A stretch of 64,000 nucleotides of DNA, taken from Nonomuraea turcica. GTDB lineage: Bacteria > Actinomycetota > Actinomycetes > Streptosporangiales > Streptosporangiaceae. The number at the start of each line of letters is the position of its first letter. Position 1 is the stretch's first letter. The notes beneath the pieces are model-generated. The model saw only the letters and a program-made list of their open reading frames with translations. It searched no databases and was not told the origin of the DNA. Where the stretch lies: contig NZ_JAUZQF010000029.1 in the NCBI RefSeq assembly GCF_030718205.1, positions 62,001 to 126,000 on the forward strand. Direction: 5' to 3'. Of the stretch, positions 8,475 through 16,443 are shown piece after piece. Made by a program: the position numbers and the translations under genes.

Positions 8475-8554
8475 CGCGCTGTGCCGGATCGGACGGTGTG
8501 AACCGCCGTTGAACGAGCCTGAAACTTCGCAAAACGGAAGAGCTGGAGGTCCTG

Positions 8555-10490
8555 ATGCCGGGTGACCGGGTCCTCTACCGGCCCCGCGAGCGCGGGATCG
8601 ATCATGGAAGCATGACGAGCAGTCCCCCTGAATCCGCGCCGGTCGCCGAGGAGTCGGTCGCCGAGGAGTTGGCCTTCGTCGCCCGGGCCGTCGATGATCT
8701 GCGCCGTGCGGTGGCCGCCGCGGAGTCGGACTGGGGGTCGCAGATCGCTCGCGTGCACCCGGGCAACCACGACGGCGCGCTCAACCTGGTGCACTACTGG
8801 GCGATCCGCCAGCACGACCTACGCGACCTGCAGCCGCGCCTGGCGGCGTTCGGGTTGTCGTCCCTCGGGCGTAGCGAGTCGCGGGTCCAGGCGAGCCTGG
8901 ATGCCGTGGCAAGGGCGATAGGCGCGCTGGCCGGTCGGCCGGAGAACGGGCCGGCGGCCCCGGTCACGTCGTTCACCCGTGGTCCGCGGTTGCTACGCCG
9001 CCGCGCCTGCGAGCTGCTGGGACCGCGGCCGGCGCGACGCCGTACCAGGATCATGGTGACGCTGCCGAGCCAGGCGGCCGCTGACGCCGCCCTGGTCCAC
9101 GACTTGATCGCTCATGGCATGGGCGTGGCGCGCATCAACTGCGCCCACGACGGCCCTGCGGAGTGGGCGGCGATGATCGCCCACGTCCGCCGGGCCTCCG
9201 CGGCCACGGGACAACCCTGCCGGATCGCGATGGACCTGGCAGGTCCCAAGCTCCGCAGGGCCCATTGCTGCCGGGCCCGCGGGTGGTGAAGCTGCGTCCC
9301 GCCCGAGACGCGCTGGGCAGGGTGCTGGCGCCGGCACGGTGCTGGCTGACCGCCGAGGAGGCCCCGGCGCCCGCGCCGGAGCCGGGGCTGATCGTCGTGC
9401 GCGTCCCTGCCGAGTGGTTGCGCGGGCTGCGCCAGGGCGAGGCCGTCACCCTGCGCGACACGCGCGCCGCCAGGCGTACCCTCACCGTTGAAGCGGCGGC
9501 CTCGGGCGGAGTGGTGGCCGCCACCGGTCGCACCGTCTACCTGGCCACGGGAACGCTGCTGCACAGCCTGGACGGCCAGGCCCGGATCGGGGACCTTCCG
9601 CCGGTGCCCGGGCACCTGCTGGTGCGTGCCGGTGACGTGCTGACCCTGACCGGCGACGGCGCGCCCGCCGCCACCGGCCCGGTCGAGCCGCTGCGGATCG
9701 GCTGCACGCTGCCGGAGGTGTTCGACCACCTGGCCGCCGGCCAGCGGGTGCACCTGGACGACGGCAAGATCAGCGGCGTGGTCGCCCGGACCTTTCCCGA
9801 CGGGGCCGAGATCCGCATCACCCGGGCGGCGGCCGACGGTACACGACTGCGCGAGGGCAAGGGCATCAACCTGCCCGACACCCACCTGCCCTTGTCCGCG
9901 CTGACCGACGCCGACCGCGAGGCCCTGCGTTTCGTAGCCCGCCACGCCGACATCGTGCAGATGTCCTTCGTGCGCAGCGCGCAGACGTGATCGACCTGCT
10001 GCAGGAGCTGGGCGAGCTCGGCGACAGCAGGCTCGGCCTCATCGTCAAGATCGAGACGGTGGAGGGGTTCGCGAACCTGCCGGAGATCCTGCTGGCCGCC
10101 ATGCGACGGCCGCACGCCGGCGTCATGATCGCCCGGGGTGACCTGGCCGTCGAATGTGGCTACGAGCGGCTGGCCGAGGTGCAGAAGGAGATCCTGTGGC
10201 TGTGCGAGGCCGCGCACCTGCCCGTCATCTGGGCCACCCAGGTCCTGGACCAACTCGCCCGCAGCGGCGTGCCCTCCCGGGCGGAGATCACTGACGCGGC
10301 GATGAGCGTACGAGCCGAGTGCGTGATGCTCAACAAGGGCCCGCACATCATCGAGGCCACGGACATCCTGGTCGGCATTCTGTCGCGCATGAGCGGCCAC
10401 CAGCACAAGAAGACCCCGCTGCTACGGCCGCTGCGTGCGTGGCGCCGCGCGCCGGGCAGCAAGCAGCCAGAAAGGAAGCTCACGCCATGA
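8555..10490 (+). pseudogene. Pyruvate-kinase-like protein with N-terminal extension, two frameshifts
   Basis: Joined across two single-base losses, this encodes a roughly 645-residue pyruvate kinase relative. An N-terminal helical extension (about 25-140, with LNLVHYWAIRQHDLRDLQ) precedes the barrel: RRTRIMVTLPSQAAAD, INCAHDGP, AMDLAGPKLR, then the B-domain-like insert, HLDDGKISGVV, IVQMSFVRSAQ, LGLIVKIETVEGFANL, MIARGDLAVECG and WATQVLDQLARSG. The C-terminal allosteric domain of ordinary PykF is absent. Frame breaks: near 9257 (one base missing after GPKLR) and near 9985 (one base missing in SAQ-D-VIDLL). ATG at 8555 has GGAGG 5 nt upstream. Stop overlaps the next ATG. The type would make ATP from phosphoenolpyruvate, but the extension and lost allosteric domain leave its true substrate open. 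Confidence 0.82.
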
Positions 10491-10780
10491 CCGTCACCCT
10501 GTCGTACCAAGGCGATCCGGACCACGAACGCCGCAGCCTCGAGCTCCTGCGTGAACGCTTGATCGCCGCCTATCGCGACCGGCACAGCCCGGCCCACATC
10601 ACCACCGTCGTCGACCACGCCGTCCAGCGCTTCGCCGGGCGCGGATCCGCGTGTTCGTACCGCTGCTGTGTGAGCGCATGGCCCGAGCGGCGCTGCGCGC
10701 CGATCCTCCCACCATCCAGCCTGGATCGGATCCGGTGCCAGATGATCGCCTGACCGCCGTGACTCAACCGGCCGCATAAT
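10487..10780 (+). pseudogene. Small three-helix-bundle protein, one frameshift
   Basis: ATG overlaps the stop of the pyruvate-kinase-like gene (ATGA). The first 50 residues (YQGDPDHERRSLELLRERLI, then HITTVVDHAVQRFAG) are read in one frame; the continuation ARIRVFVPLLCERMARAALR and the end at a TAA (10778-10780) need one extra G near 10639. Restored length is about 97 residues. The pattern matches small actinobacterial proteins described as three-helix-bundle dimerization domains, often beside stress genes. Function unknown. Confidence 0.65.
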
Positions 10781-10853
10781 GATCATGTATACGGGTGCGA
10801 CGATCAGGAGGTGACCTGCACCCGCCGCCAGCAGGCTCAGGACGCTGCCCGCC

Positions 10854-10910
10854 GACAGGCGCCTGCCACCCATCACAGCCCCGCCGGCTCCGGATGGACA
10901 GGCGCCTGCC
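10854..10910. repeat. Direct repeat of a palindromic 14-mer between convergent genes
   Basis: GACAGGCGCCTGCC occurs at 10854-10867 and again at 10897-10910, 43 bp apart. Each copy contains the perfect palindrome CAGGCGCCTG. The pair lies between two convergent genes (ends 10780 and 10924) and could form a bidirectional terminator. Confidence 0.6.
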
Positions 10911-10923
10911 GCATGCGACTTGT

Positions 10924-12321
10924 TCACGGTGTTGGCGCGGCGTGCGTGGGCTCGCGCGCCGGGGGGCTGACGGCCAGACGGATGCCGAAGAGGATGAGCC
11001 CCGTTCCGGTAATCAGCAGGACCACCGTGGCGATGACGAGTCCTGCGATCAGCTCCTCCAGCCAGGGCAGCGTGACCGCCAGCTGGAGGTCGGTGCTCAC
11101 TGCGGGTGTGCCGTCGGCGTTCATGATGACGGCGGCCCATTCTCCGGGCTGGATGTCCCACGTGAGGGATCCCGAGCCGGTGGCCGCCCAGAAGGTCTGT
11201 GCAGGCGGGGGCGAGTTCGGGGCCACGCCGGGATGGCGCTCGTAGCCGATGTCGCTGGAGCCGGATGAGAAGGTGAGGTAGGTGATGCGCTCGTGGGCGA
11301 TGCCGCCCAGGTAGGCGGTGATGTCGTCCTGGCGGGCGATGCCGACGAAGAGTGGGGCGCCGGCGCGGGAGGTCTTGATCCGGACGCGGCCGACGCTCTC
11401 GCGCAGGAACCGCACGCCCTGCCCGGCGATGGTGACCTGTTCGGTCGTGAGGGCGTAGGTGGAGGTGGACACCCGCTCCGCATTGGTGCTGATGAAGCCG
11501 TCGGCGTCGCGCGCCTGGCCGAGCAGGGCCATCCCGGCGCCGGTGGCCGCCGTCGCGATCCCGGCGAAGGCGAGCAGGGCGCCCGTGGTGATGGCCATGA
11601 TCGAGCCCGCGCCGTGCCTTACCGGGACGTGGGCGGCGGGCTTCTCCATCCGGGGCAGCTCGTGGCCGCCCTGCTCCAGGCGGAACGGCGGGTAGGCGTC
11701 GGTCATGAGGGTGGCGTAGGCGGCCACTCTGAGCGCCCACCGGTTCATGCCGATCACGAGGTCGTACAGGCCGTGCGGGTAGCGGCCGGTGAACAGCAGG
11801 AACAGGGCCGAGATGAGGACCAGCAGGCCGATGAGCCCGCCCCAGTCGAGCGTGTAGAGCACGCCGCCGCCGTCCGGCAGATCGCCGCGCCAGGAGATGA
11901 TGCTGCCGCTGGTGAACAGGCCCACGATGAGGTAGTGCGGCAGGGCCAGCAGCCACCACTTGATCAGCACCAGGCCGCGTGAGAGCCGTTCGGGGTAGTC
12001 GATCTCCAGCGTGGCCGGGTAGTCCGGCGCCGGGCCGAGCGTGAACGGCGGGTAGCGGTCGGTGCCCAGGGCGCCGTAGGTGTAGTAGGCCACCCGCCAG
12101 GTCCAGCGCAGCACGCCGACGTTGAAGTCGAACAGCGCCCGCGGGTACCGGCCGGTGAACAGGATCGCGAAGAACGCGATGACGGTGAGGACCGCGAATG
12201 CGATCCACAGCAGGCTCAACACGATGTAGTGGGGTATCGCCAGGAGCCACTTGACGATCCAGAGGCCCCGGTTGAGCGGCTCCTCGAGCCGGGCCTCGAC
12301 CCGTACGGGATAAGTACTCAT
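10924..12321 (-). CDS. DUF4389 membrane protein with two tandem repeats
   Basis: A 465-residue membrane protein with two DUF4389 units: residues about 5-105 (RGLWIVKWLLAIPHYIVL, FFAILFTGRYPRALFDF, GTDRYPPFTL) and 110-215 (RGLVLIKWWLLALPHYLI, LFLLFTGRYPHGLYDL, MTDAYPPFRL). A helix near 240-265, an extracytoplasmic beta-rich region (270-415) and a last helix near 425-450 follow. The family is widespread in actinobacteria and has no known activity. ATG at 12321; only GAAAG upstream. A candidate DosR-type box lies about 45 nt upstream. Probably a membrane component of the stress response, by context only. Confidence 0.85.
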   Translation of the reverse strand: MSTYPVRVEARLEEPLNRGLWIVKWLLAIPHYIVLSLLWIAFAVLTVIAFFAILFTGRYPRALFDFNVGVLRWTWRVAYYTYGALGTDRYPPFTLGPAPDYPATLEIDYPERLSRGLVLIKWWLLALPHYLIVGLFTSGSIISWRGDLPDGGGVLYTLDWGGLIGLLVLISALFLLFTGRYPHGLYDLVIGMNRWALRVAAYATLMTDAYPPFRLEQGGHELPRMEKPAAHVPVRHGAGSIMAITTGALLAFAGIATAATGAGMALLGQARDADGFISTNAERVSTSTYALTTEQVTIAGQGVRFLRESVGRVRIKTSRAGAPLFVGIARQDDITAYLGGIAHERITYLTFSSGSSDIGYERHPGVAPNSPPPAQTFWAATGSGSLTWDIQPGEWAAVIMNADGTPAVSTDLQLAVTLPWLEELIAGLVIATVVLLITGTGLILFGIRLAVSPPAREPTHAAPTP

Positions 12322-12356
12322 TCTTTCAGCGCATCACCGCCCGGCACGGCTGCCTG

Positions 12357-12370
12357 CGGGCGAAAGTCCC
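12357..12370. promoter_or_regulatory. Candidate DosR-type box (one strong arm)
   Basis: CGGGC-GAAA-GTCCC: the right arm is perfect, the left arm matches 3 of 5. It lies between the divergent DUF4389 gene (36 nt) and the PLDc_N gene (about 134 nt). Confidence 0.5.
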
Positions 12371-12503
12371 GACCTCGCGCGCCGATGGACACCGGTTGCG
12401 GGGAAGAAGGGTCCAACGGCTCCGGACGTGTGACTTCCTGCCCCTACCCCCGTCCGAGGAGGCGATCACCCTGGTGGTGAGGGACGAGTGAAGGGGGTCC
12501 GCG

Positions 12504-12710
12504 ATGTGCTGGGAAGAGATGTCGAAGTAGCAGCGGGGCACGTTGATCGCGCTGACGTCCGTGGAGGTCGCGCTCACGGCGGCTGCCGCGGTGGATCTGT
12601 GGTTCCGGCCACGGGAGGACGTGCGGGGGCGTAAGGGGCTGTGGTGGCTGGCGATCTTCGTTCAGCCGGTAGGTCCCATCGCGTACCTGCTGTGGGGACG
12701 GCGATCATGA
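12504..12710 (+). pseudogene. PLDc_N-type small membrane protein with in-frame amber codon
   Basis: From ATG 12504 (AAGGGGG upstream) the frame reads MCWEEMSK, then TAG at 12528-12530, then QRGTLIALTSVEVALTAAAV and DLWFRPREDVRGRKGLWWLA, IFVQPVGPIAYLLWGRRS and a stop at 12708-12710. The C-terminal part (helix, basic loop, helix, PxGPIAYLLWGRR) is the signature of the short PLDc_N membrane domain family. The amber codon looks like a point mutation of a Trp or Gln/Arg codon. A shorter product from TTG 12543 is possible. The stop overlaps the ATG of the next gene (tcATGA), so the two are coupled. Confidence 0.6.
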
Positions 12711-13726
12711 TGTGGAAGGCCTTGGATCGGCTCCAGACCCGCCTGGTGAACCCGGTCGTCTCATGGCTGCTCCGGTCACCGCTGCATGACCTGCTGTCGC
12801 GGCGGATCGTGCTGCTGACCGTCACCGGCCGTAGGAGCGGCGCCCCCATCCGCCTGCCCGTGGTGTACGAGCGGGACGGCGACACGCTCGCGGTGGTCAG
12901 CAGTCCGCGTCGGCTGTGGTGGCGCAACCTCGAAGGCGGCGCCCCGGTGCGGCTCGTCCTGGAGGGAACAGCGCGGGACGGCCACGCGACGGTCCGCCGG
13001 GAACCGGCGCCCGTGGTGACCATCTGCATGAAGGCGAAGCCGCTCGCCCCGCCGCCGGAAGCCTCGGGCGTGTGGTGGCGCTGGACGCGAGCGGTCACGC
13101 TGGGGGAGATCGCCGGGTTCACCGTGCCGGCGATGGCGGGGGCCTGGGTGGCCGCGCCCGGGTGGGGAATGCTGGGCATCGGGCCGCTGCTGCAGGCAGC
13201 GGTGATCATCCTGGCGGGGGGCGTGGAGGGTACGCTCCTCGGCCTGGCGCAGGCGTACGCGCTGCGGACAACGCTTCCCGCGGTCGCCACCCGCGACTGG
13301 GTACGGGCGACAGTGCAGGGGGCCGCAATCGCATGGGCCATTGGCGCGTTGCCGATCGTCTTGGGCGAGCGCATGCTGAGCTGGCCTCCTGTGGTGCTCG
13401 GCCTGCTGGGGCTGACCTTGGTGGCGGCCATGGGACTGTTGCAGTGGCGGCTGCTGCGGCGGCACATACGCGAGGCGTACTGGTGGGTGGCCGCGACAGC
13501 GGGCTCCTGGCTGGTCGCGCTGGGGGTGTTCGCGCTGGTGACCACGCCGCTGTGGCAGGAGGGCCAGCCCGCCTGGCTGGTCGTCGCCATCGGTGTGCTC
13601 GGCGGGGCAGCCATGGCGGCCACGGTGGCGGCGCTCACCGGGGCTGCTCTGGTGCGCCTGCTGGCTCGCCCGGCTCACCAGGGGCTGGACTCCGTGCCCG
13701 CTGGTGAGTGGCGCAGACCGGCTTGA
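12707..13726 (+). CDS. Ddn-like deazaflavin domain fused to a membrane domain
   Basis: A 339-residue protein. Residues 1-105 are a Ddn/DUF385-type F420-binding barrel (VLLTVTGRRSGAPIRLPVVY, LAVVSSPRRLWWRNLEGG). Residues 125-330 contain about six hydrophobic helices (AGFTVPAMAGAWVAA, LLQAAVIILAGGVEGTLLGL, WAIGALPIVLGE, VVLGLLGLTLVAAMGLL, AGSWLVALGVFALVTT, LVVAIGVLGGAAMAATVAAL). The membrane half resembles no family I can name. The fusion suggests an F420H2-linked reductase anchored at the membrane, possibly acting on quinones (inference). ATG at 12707 overlaps the stop of the PLDc_N frame. Confidence 0.78.
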   Translation: MMWKALDRLQTRLVNPVVSWLLRSPLHDLLSRRIVLLTVTGRRSGAPIRLPVVYERDGDTLAVVSSPRRLWWRNLEGGAPVRLVLEGTARDGHATVRREPAPVVTICMKAKPLAPPPEASGVWWRWTRAVTLGEIAGFTVPAMAGAWVAAPGWGMLGIGPLLQAAVIILAGGVEGTLLGLAQAYALRTTLPAVATRDWVRATVQGAAIAWAIGALPIVLGERMLSWPPVVLGLLGLTLVAAMGLLQWRLLRRHIREAYWWVAATAGSWLVALGVFALVTTPLWQEGQPAWLVVAIGVLGGAAMAATVAALTGAALVRLLARPAHQGLDSVPAGEWRRPA

Positions 13727-13837
13727 TCATTTCCGCCGGTAGCCAGCCGCCCTTCCGTCGCCATAGTGCCGATGGTCCCTGGTCGTGCGGGACTTCGTCC
13801 TCTGTGGGTGCGGGCAGGCCGGGTGTGTGCTGGAGAT

Positions 13838-13948
13838 GTGAATCGGGATGACGTCAAGGCCGTCTACCGAGGCGGTGTCCTGGAGGTCAGCGTGTGGCTG
13901 GCCGACGGAAAGAAGGCGGAGGGCCGGCGGATCACCGTCGGGCACTGA
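13838..13948 (+). pseudogene. C-terminal remnant of an Hsp20 (alpha-crystallin) gene
   Basis: From a GTG at 13838 the 36-residue product contains DVKAVYRGGVLEVSVWL then GKKAEGRRITV, matching the last strands of small heat-shock proteins (YxxGVLEVxVPL, basic tail). The rest of the alpha-crystallin domain is missing upstream. Hsp20 (HspX/Acr) is a hallmark DosR-regulon protein, so a truncated copy fits the context. A very small real gene of unknown role is the alternative. A weak box-like sequence (GGGAC-TTC-GTCCT, spacer 3) lies at 13789-13801. Confidence 0.5.
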
Positions 13949-14009
13949 CACCCGGCCGGGCGCGGACGGGGCGCCTGCCCGCGCTCGGCGCCTTGCGAGG
14001 AGGTCGATG

Positions 14010-14864
14010 ATGAACAGAACGATCGTCGTGGGGATCGACGGGTCGCAGACGGCGAGGTCCGCGCTCGTCTGGGCAGCCGAGGACGCCCTACGCAGAAACC
14101 GGCCGCTGCGGATCGTCCACGCACGCGAGCCCTGGTCGGCCGAGCACCCGCTCACCGCCTCGGGCGACCAGGAGACTCTGACCGAGCGGTGCCAGGCGCT
14201 GCTGGCGGACGCGGCCGAACGGGCGGCCGCCCTCGCCCCAGGGGTGCGGATCTCGACCGCCCTGCTCACCGGCGCGGTGATCGAGCGGCTCAAGACCGAG
14301 TCCGAAAGGGCCGACACGTTGGTGGTGGGCAGCAGGGGGCTGGGCGGGTTCGCCGGGCTGGTGCTCGGCTCGGTCGTGCTCGGTCTCGCCGGGCACGCGG
14401 AGTGTCCGCTGGTCGTCGTCAGGCTGCTCACGCACGAGGGCAACGGAGAGATCGTGGTCGGCCACGACGGCTCCCCGAATGCGGACCTGGCGCTGGAGTA
14501 CGCCATGGAGCAAGCGGCCGCTCGCCAGGCGCGGGTCCGTGTGCTCCATGCCAGCCGGTATCCGATCCGTGCTCCGCACCCCGCCGGATCCGGGCCGTCG
14601 CCTGCTGGGGAGGCGGTCGAGCTCGGGCCGCGCCTGATGCCCTGGCGGGAGAAATACCCCGACATCCAAGTGATCGAGACGACAGTCCACGGGCACCCGG
14701 TTCCCGCACTGGCCCAGGCGTCGAAAGCCGCCGATCTGGTGGTGGTCGGGTCGCGTGGGCTTGGCGGCTTCGCCTCGGCGGCGCTGGGCTCGGTCAGCCA
14801 CGGGGTCCTGCATCGGGCGCGCTGCCCGGTGGCGGTGACGAGTACACCGGGGAGGCGGGCATGA
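14010..14864 (+). CDS. Universal stress protein, tandem two-domain
   Basis: A 284-residue two-domain Usp: IVVGIDGSQTARSALVWA and VVGSRGLGGFAGLVLGSV in domain 1 (1-140), IVVGHDGSPNADLALEYA and VVGSRGLGGFASAALGSV in domain 2 (145-284). Both ATP-binding loops are intact. Of two adjacent ATGs (14007, 14010) the second has the better spacing (6 nt) from GAGGAGG. The stop overlaps the ATG of the DUF6544 gene (ATGA), so the two form an operon. Confidence 0.93.
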   Translation: MNRTIVVGIDGSQTARSALVWAAEDALRRNRPLRIVHAREPWSAEHPLTASGDQETLTERCQALLADAAERAAALAPGVRISTALLTGAVIERLKTESERADTLVVGSRGLGGFAGLVLGSVVLGLAGHAECPLVVVRLLTHEGNGEIVVGHDGSPNADLALEYAMEQAAARQARVRVLHASRYPIRAPHPAGSGPSPAGEAVELGPRLMPWREKYPDIQVIETTVHGHPVPALAQASKAADLVVVGSRGLGGFASAALGSVSHGVLHRARCPVAVTSTPGRRA

Positions 14865-15634
14865 CCGTCGTCGTCGCCCCGCCGTACCTCACCCAGGAGG
14901 CGCGGCGCGACTGGGATCTGCTGCAGCGGCAGACCGCCGGGGCAGCCGCGTTCGATCCGGCCTGCGCCGATCTGCTGCCCGAACCGGCGCGGCGCTGGGT
15001 CCTGCACGCCATCGCCCCCGGCACGCCGCTGTTGCGTGCGATCGTCCTGAGCATGCACGGCACGATCAGACTGGGCCCCTGGCGGCGATTCCACGCCAGC
15101 CAGGTCCTGCTGCCGTTGGAGGGGTTCGTCTGGTGCGCGAGCGCCTATCTCGGCGTCCTTCCGGTGCACGGCTTCGATCGTTATCGCGCGGGCGTGGGCG
15201 AGATGCGTTGGCGGCTACTCCGCGCCCTTCCCGTGATGTCGGGCGGCGGATCGGACATCACCAGAAGCGCCGCAGGCCGGCTCGCATGCGAGTTCGTGCT
15301 GGCGCCCGCGGCCGCCCTCGACCCGCGCGTGCGGTGGAAGGTGCTGGACGAGCGGCGCGCGGTGGTCACCCTGCCGGTCGGGACCGAGGATCACGAGGTG
15401 ACGCTGACCGTGGCGCCGGACGGCCGGTTGGAGAGCGTCACCATGAGCCGTTGGGGCAATCCGGACAAGGGCGCTTATCGTGAGCACCTGTTCGGTGTCG
15501 AGTGCGAGGGCGAGATCACGTTCGACGGGTTCACCATTCCCGCGGGCATACGAGGCGGTTGGTGGCAGGGAACGGAGCGGTGGGCCGACGGCGAGTTCAT
15601 CCGCTTCACCATCGACGACGCGCTGTTCCGCTGA
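14861..15634 (+). CDS. DUF6544-family protein
   Basis: A 257-residue soluble protein with LLPEPARRWVLHAIAPGTPL near residue 40, then MHGTIRLGPWRRFHASQVL, GFVWCASAYLGVLPVHGFDR and a beta-rich C-terminus ending FDGFTIPAGIRGGWW. This order is typical of the DUF6544 family, whose function is unknown and whose fold resembles lipid-binding barrels. ATG at 14861 overlaps the usp stop and has GGAGG 5 nt upstream. Co-transcribed with usp. Confidence 0.8.
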   Translation: MTVVVAPPYLTQEARRDWDLLQRQTAGAAAFDPACADLLPEPARRWVLHAIAPGTPLLRAIVLSMHGTIRLGPWRRFHASQVLLPLEGFVWCASAYLGVLPVHGFDRYRAGVGEMRWRLLRALPVMSGGGSDITRSAAGRLACEFVLAPAAALDPRVRWKVLDERRAVVTLPVGTEDHEVTLTVAPDGRLESVTMSRWGNPDKGAYREHLFGVECEGEITFDGFTIPAGIRGGWWQGTERWADGEFIRFTIDDALFR

Positions 15635-15701
15635 GCGAATGGTCAGTACGGCCGTCTGCCATGGTCTAGGGCGAGCAGGGAGGGCGGCTGCCGAGTTGGC
15701 C

Positions 15702-15780
15702 GGCGCCCACCTGGGCTCGGTCAGCGACCACGTCGCCGGGCAGGACGGCCGGCTCATCGTCAGCCGCCCGCGCGAACGGC
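15702..15780 (+). pseudogene. Possible 3' remnant of a usp gene
   Basis: One frame reads GAHLGSVSDHVAGQDGRL then IVSRPRER, resembling the end of Usp proteins (LGSVS-x-VA-x-H-x-CPV-x-VVRPRER). No upstream usp sequence remains. The match is short and could be chance. Confidence 0.35.
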
Positions 15781-16443
15781 CACATCGTCCTGTCTCCAGG
15801 ACAACCTGTCGATGACGTCGACGACGCCGTTGACGCGGCCGGCCAAGCGGACCGCCATGCCGGCCTCAGTGCGCCGGTCCATCTGGCCGGACAAGGTGAC
15901 GACGCCCTAATGCACCTCGACACGCACGTCACTGGTGTCCAACCACAGCGCCCGGCCGAGAACGTCGTCACGAACCACGGCGGCGATCTTGTCATCGTCG
16001 CGCAGGAACACCTTGACCAGGTCACGGCGGCTCACGATGCCGACAAGGCAGCCGTTGCCGTCGACGACCGCGAGCCGTCTGACGTCACGAGCCTGCATGA
16101 TCCGCGCGGCCGAGACCACCGACGCCGCGGCGCTGATCACGATCGGCGGGGTGGTCATCAGCGCAGCAGCGGTGTCACCCGCGGCCTTCTGCCTACCCTT
16201 GGGATGGCGCAGCCGGGCACGCAGCGGCGGCCGGTAATCTTCACGGTGGAACTGCTCCCGGAACTCCTCTTTGCGCAGCAGATCGGCCTCGGACACCATG
16301 CCGATCACATGGCGGTCGTCGTCCACCACCGGAACGGCGCTGATGTCGTCGGTGATGAGCGCTTGGGCGATGTCCTTGAACGGGGTGGCGGCGGTGACAG
16401 AGACGACCTTGCTGGTCATCACGTCCTCGACGATCATACGCAT
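15760..16443 (-). pseudogene. CBS-BON protein interrupted by an amber codon
   Basis: The first 178 codons encode a CBS pair (EDVMTSKVVSVTAATPFKDI, VIGMVSEADLLRKEEFREQ; then LMTTPPIVISAAASVV, LVGIVSRRDLVKVFL). The frame meets TAG at 15907-15909 after VRVEVH and continues without further stops as GVVTLSGQMDRRTEAGMAVR, LAGRVNGVVDVIDRLSW and ends at a TGA at 15760-15762. The continuation is the missing BON domain, paralleling GIVTLSG in the intact paralogue at 48349. Either a nonsense mutation or amber readthrough; the CBS part alone could still be made. The ATG overlaps the 3' end of the Acg-like gene by 10 nt. Confidence 0.82.

Noticed and set aside
10760..10873. Minus-strand ATG with MGGRRLSAGSVLSLLAAG, looking like a small membrane protein
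   Set aside because: The frame runs on without a stop far into the antisense of the pyruvate-kinase-like gene and has no ribosome binding site; the hydrophobic stretch is short.
13789..13801. GGGAC-TTC-GTCCT as a DosR-type box
   Set aside because: Spacer is 3 instead of 4, which would rotate the half-sites; kept only as a weak note in the Hsp20 remnant entry.
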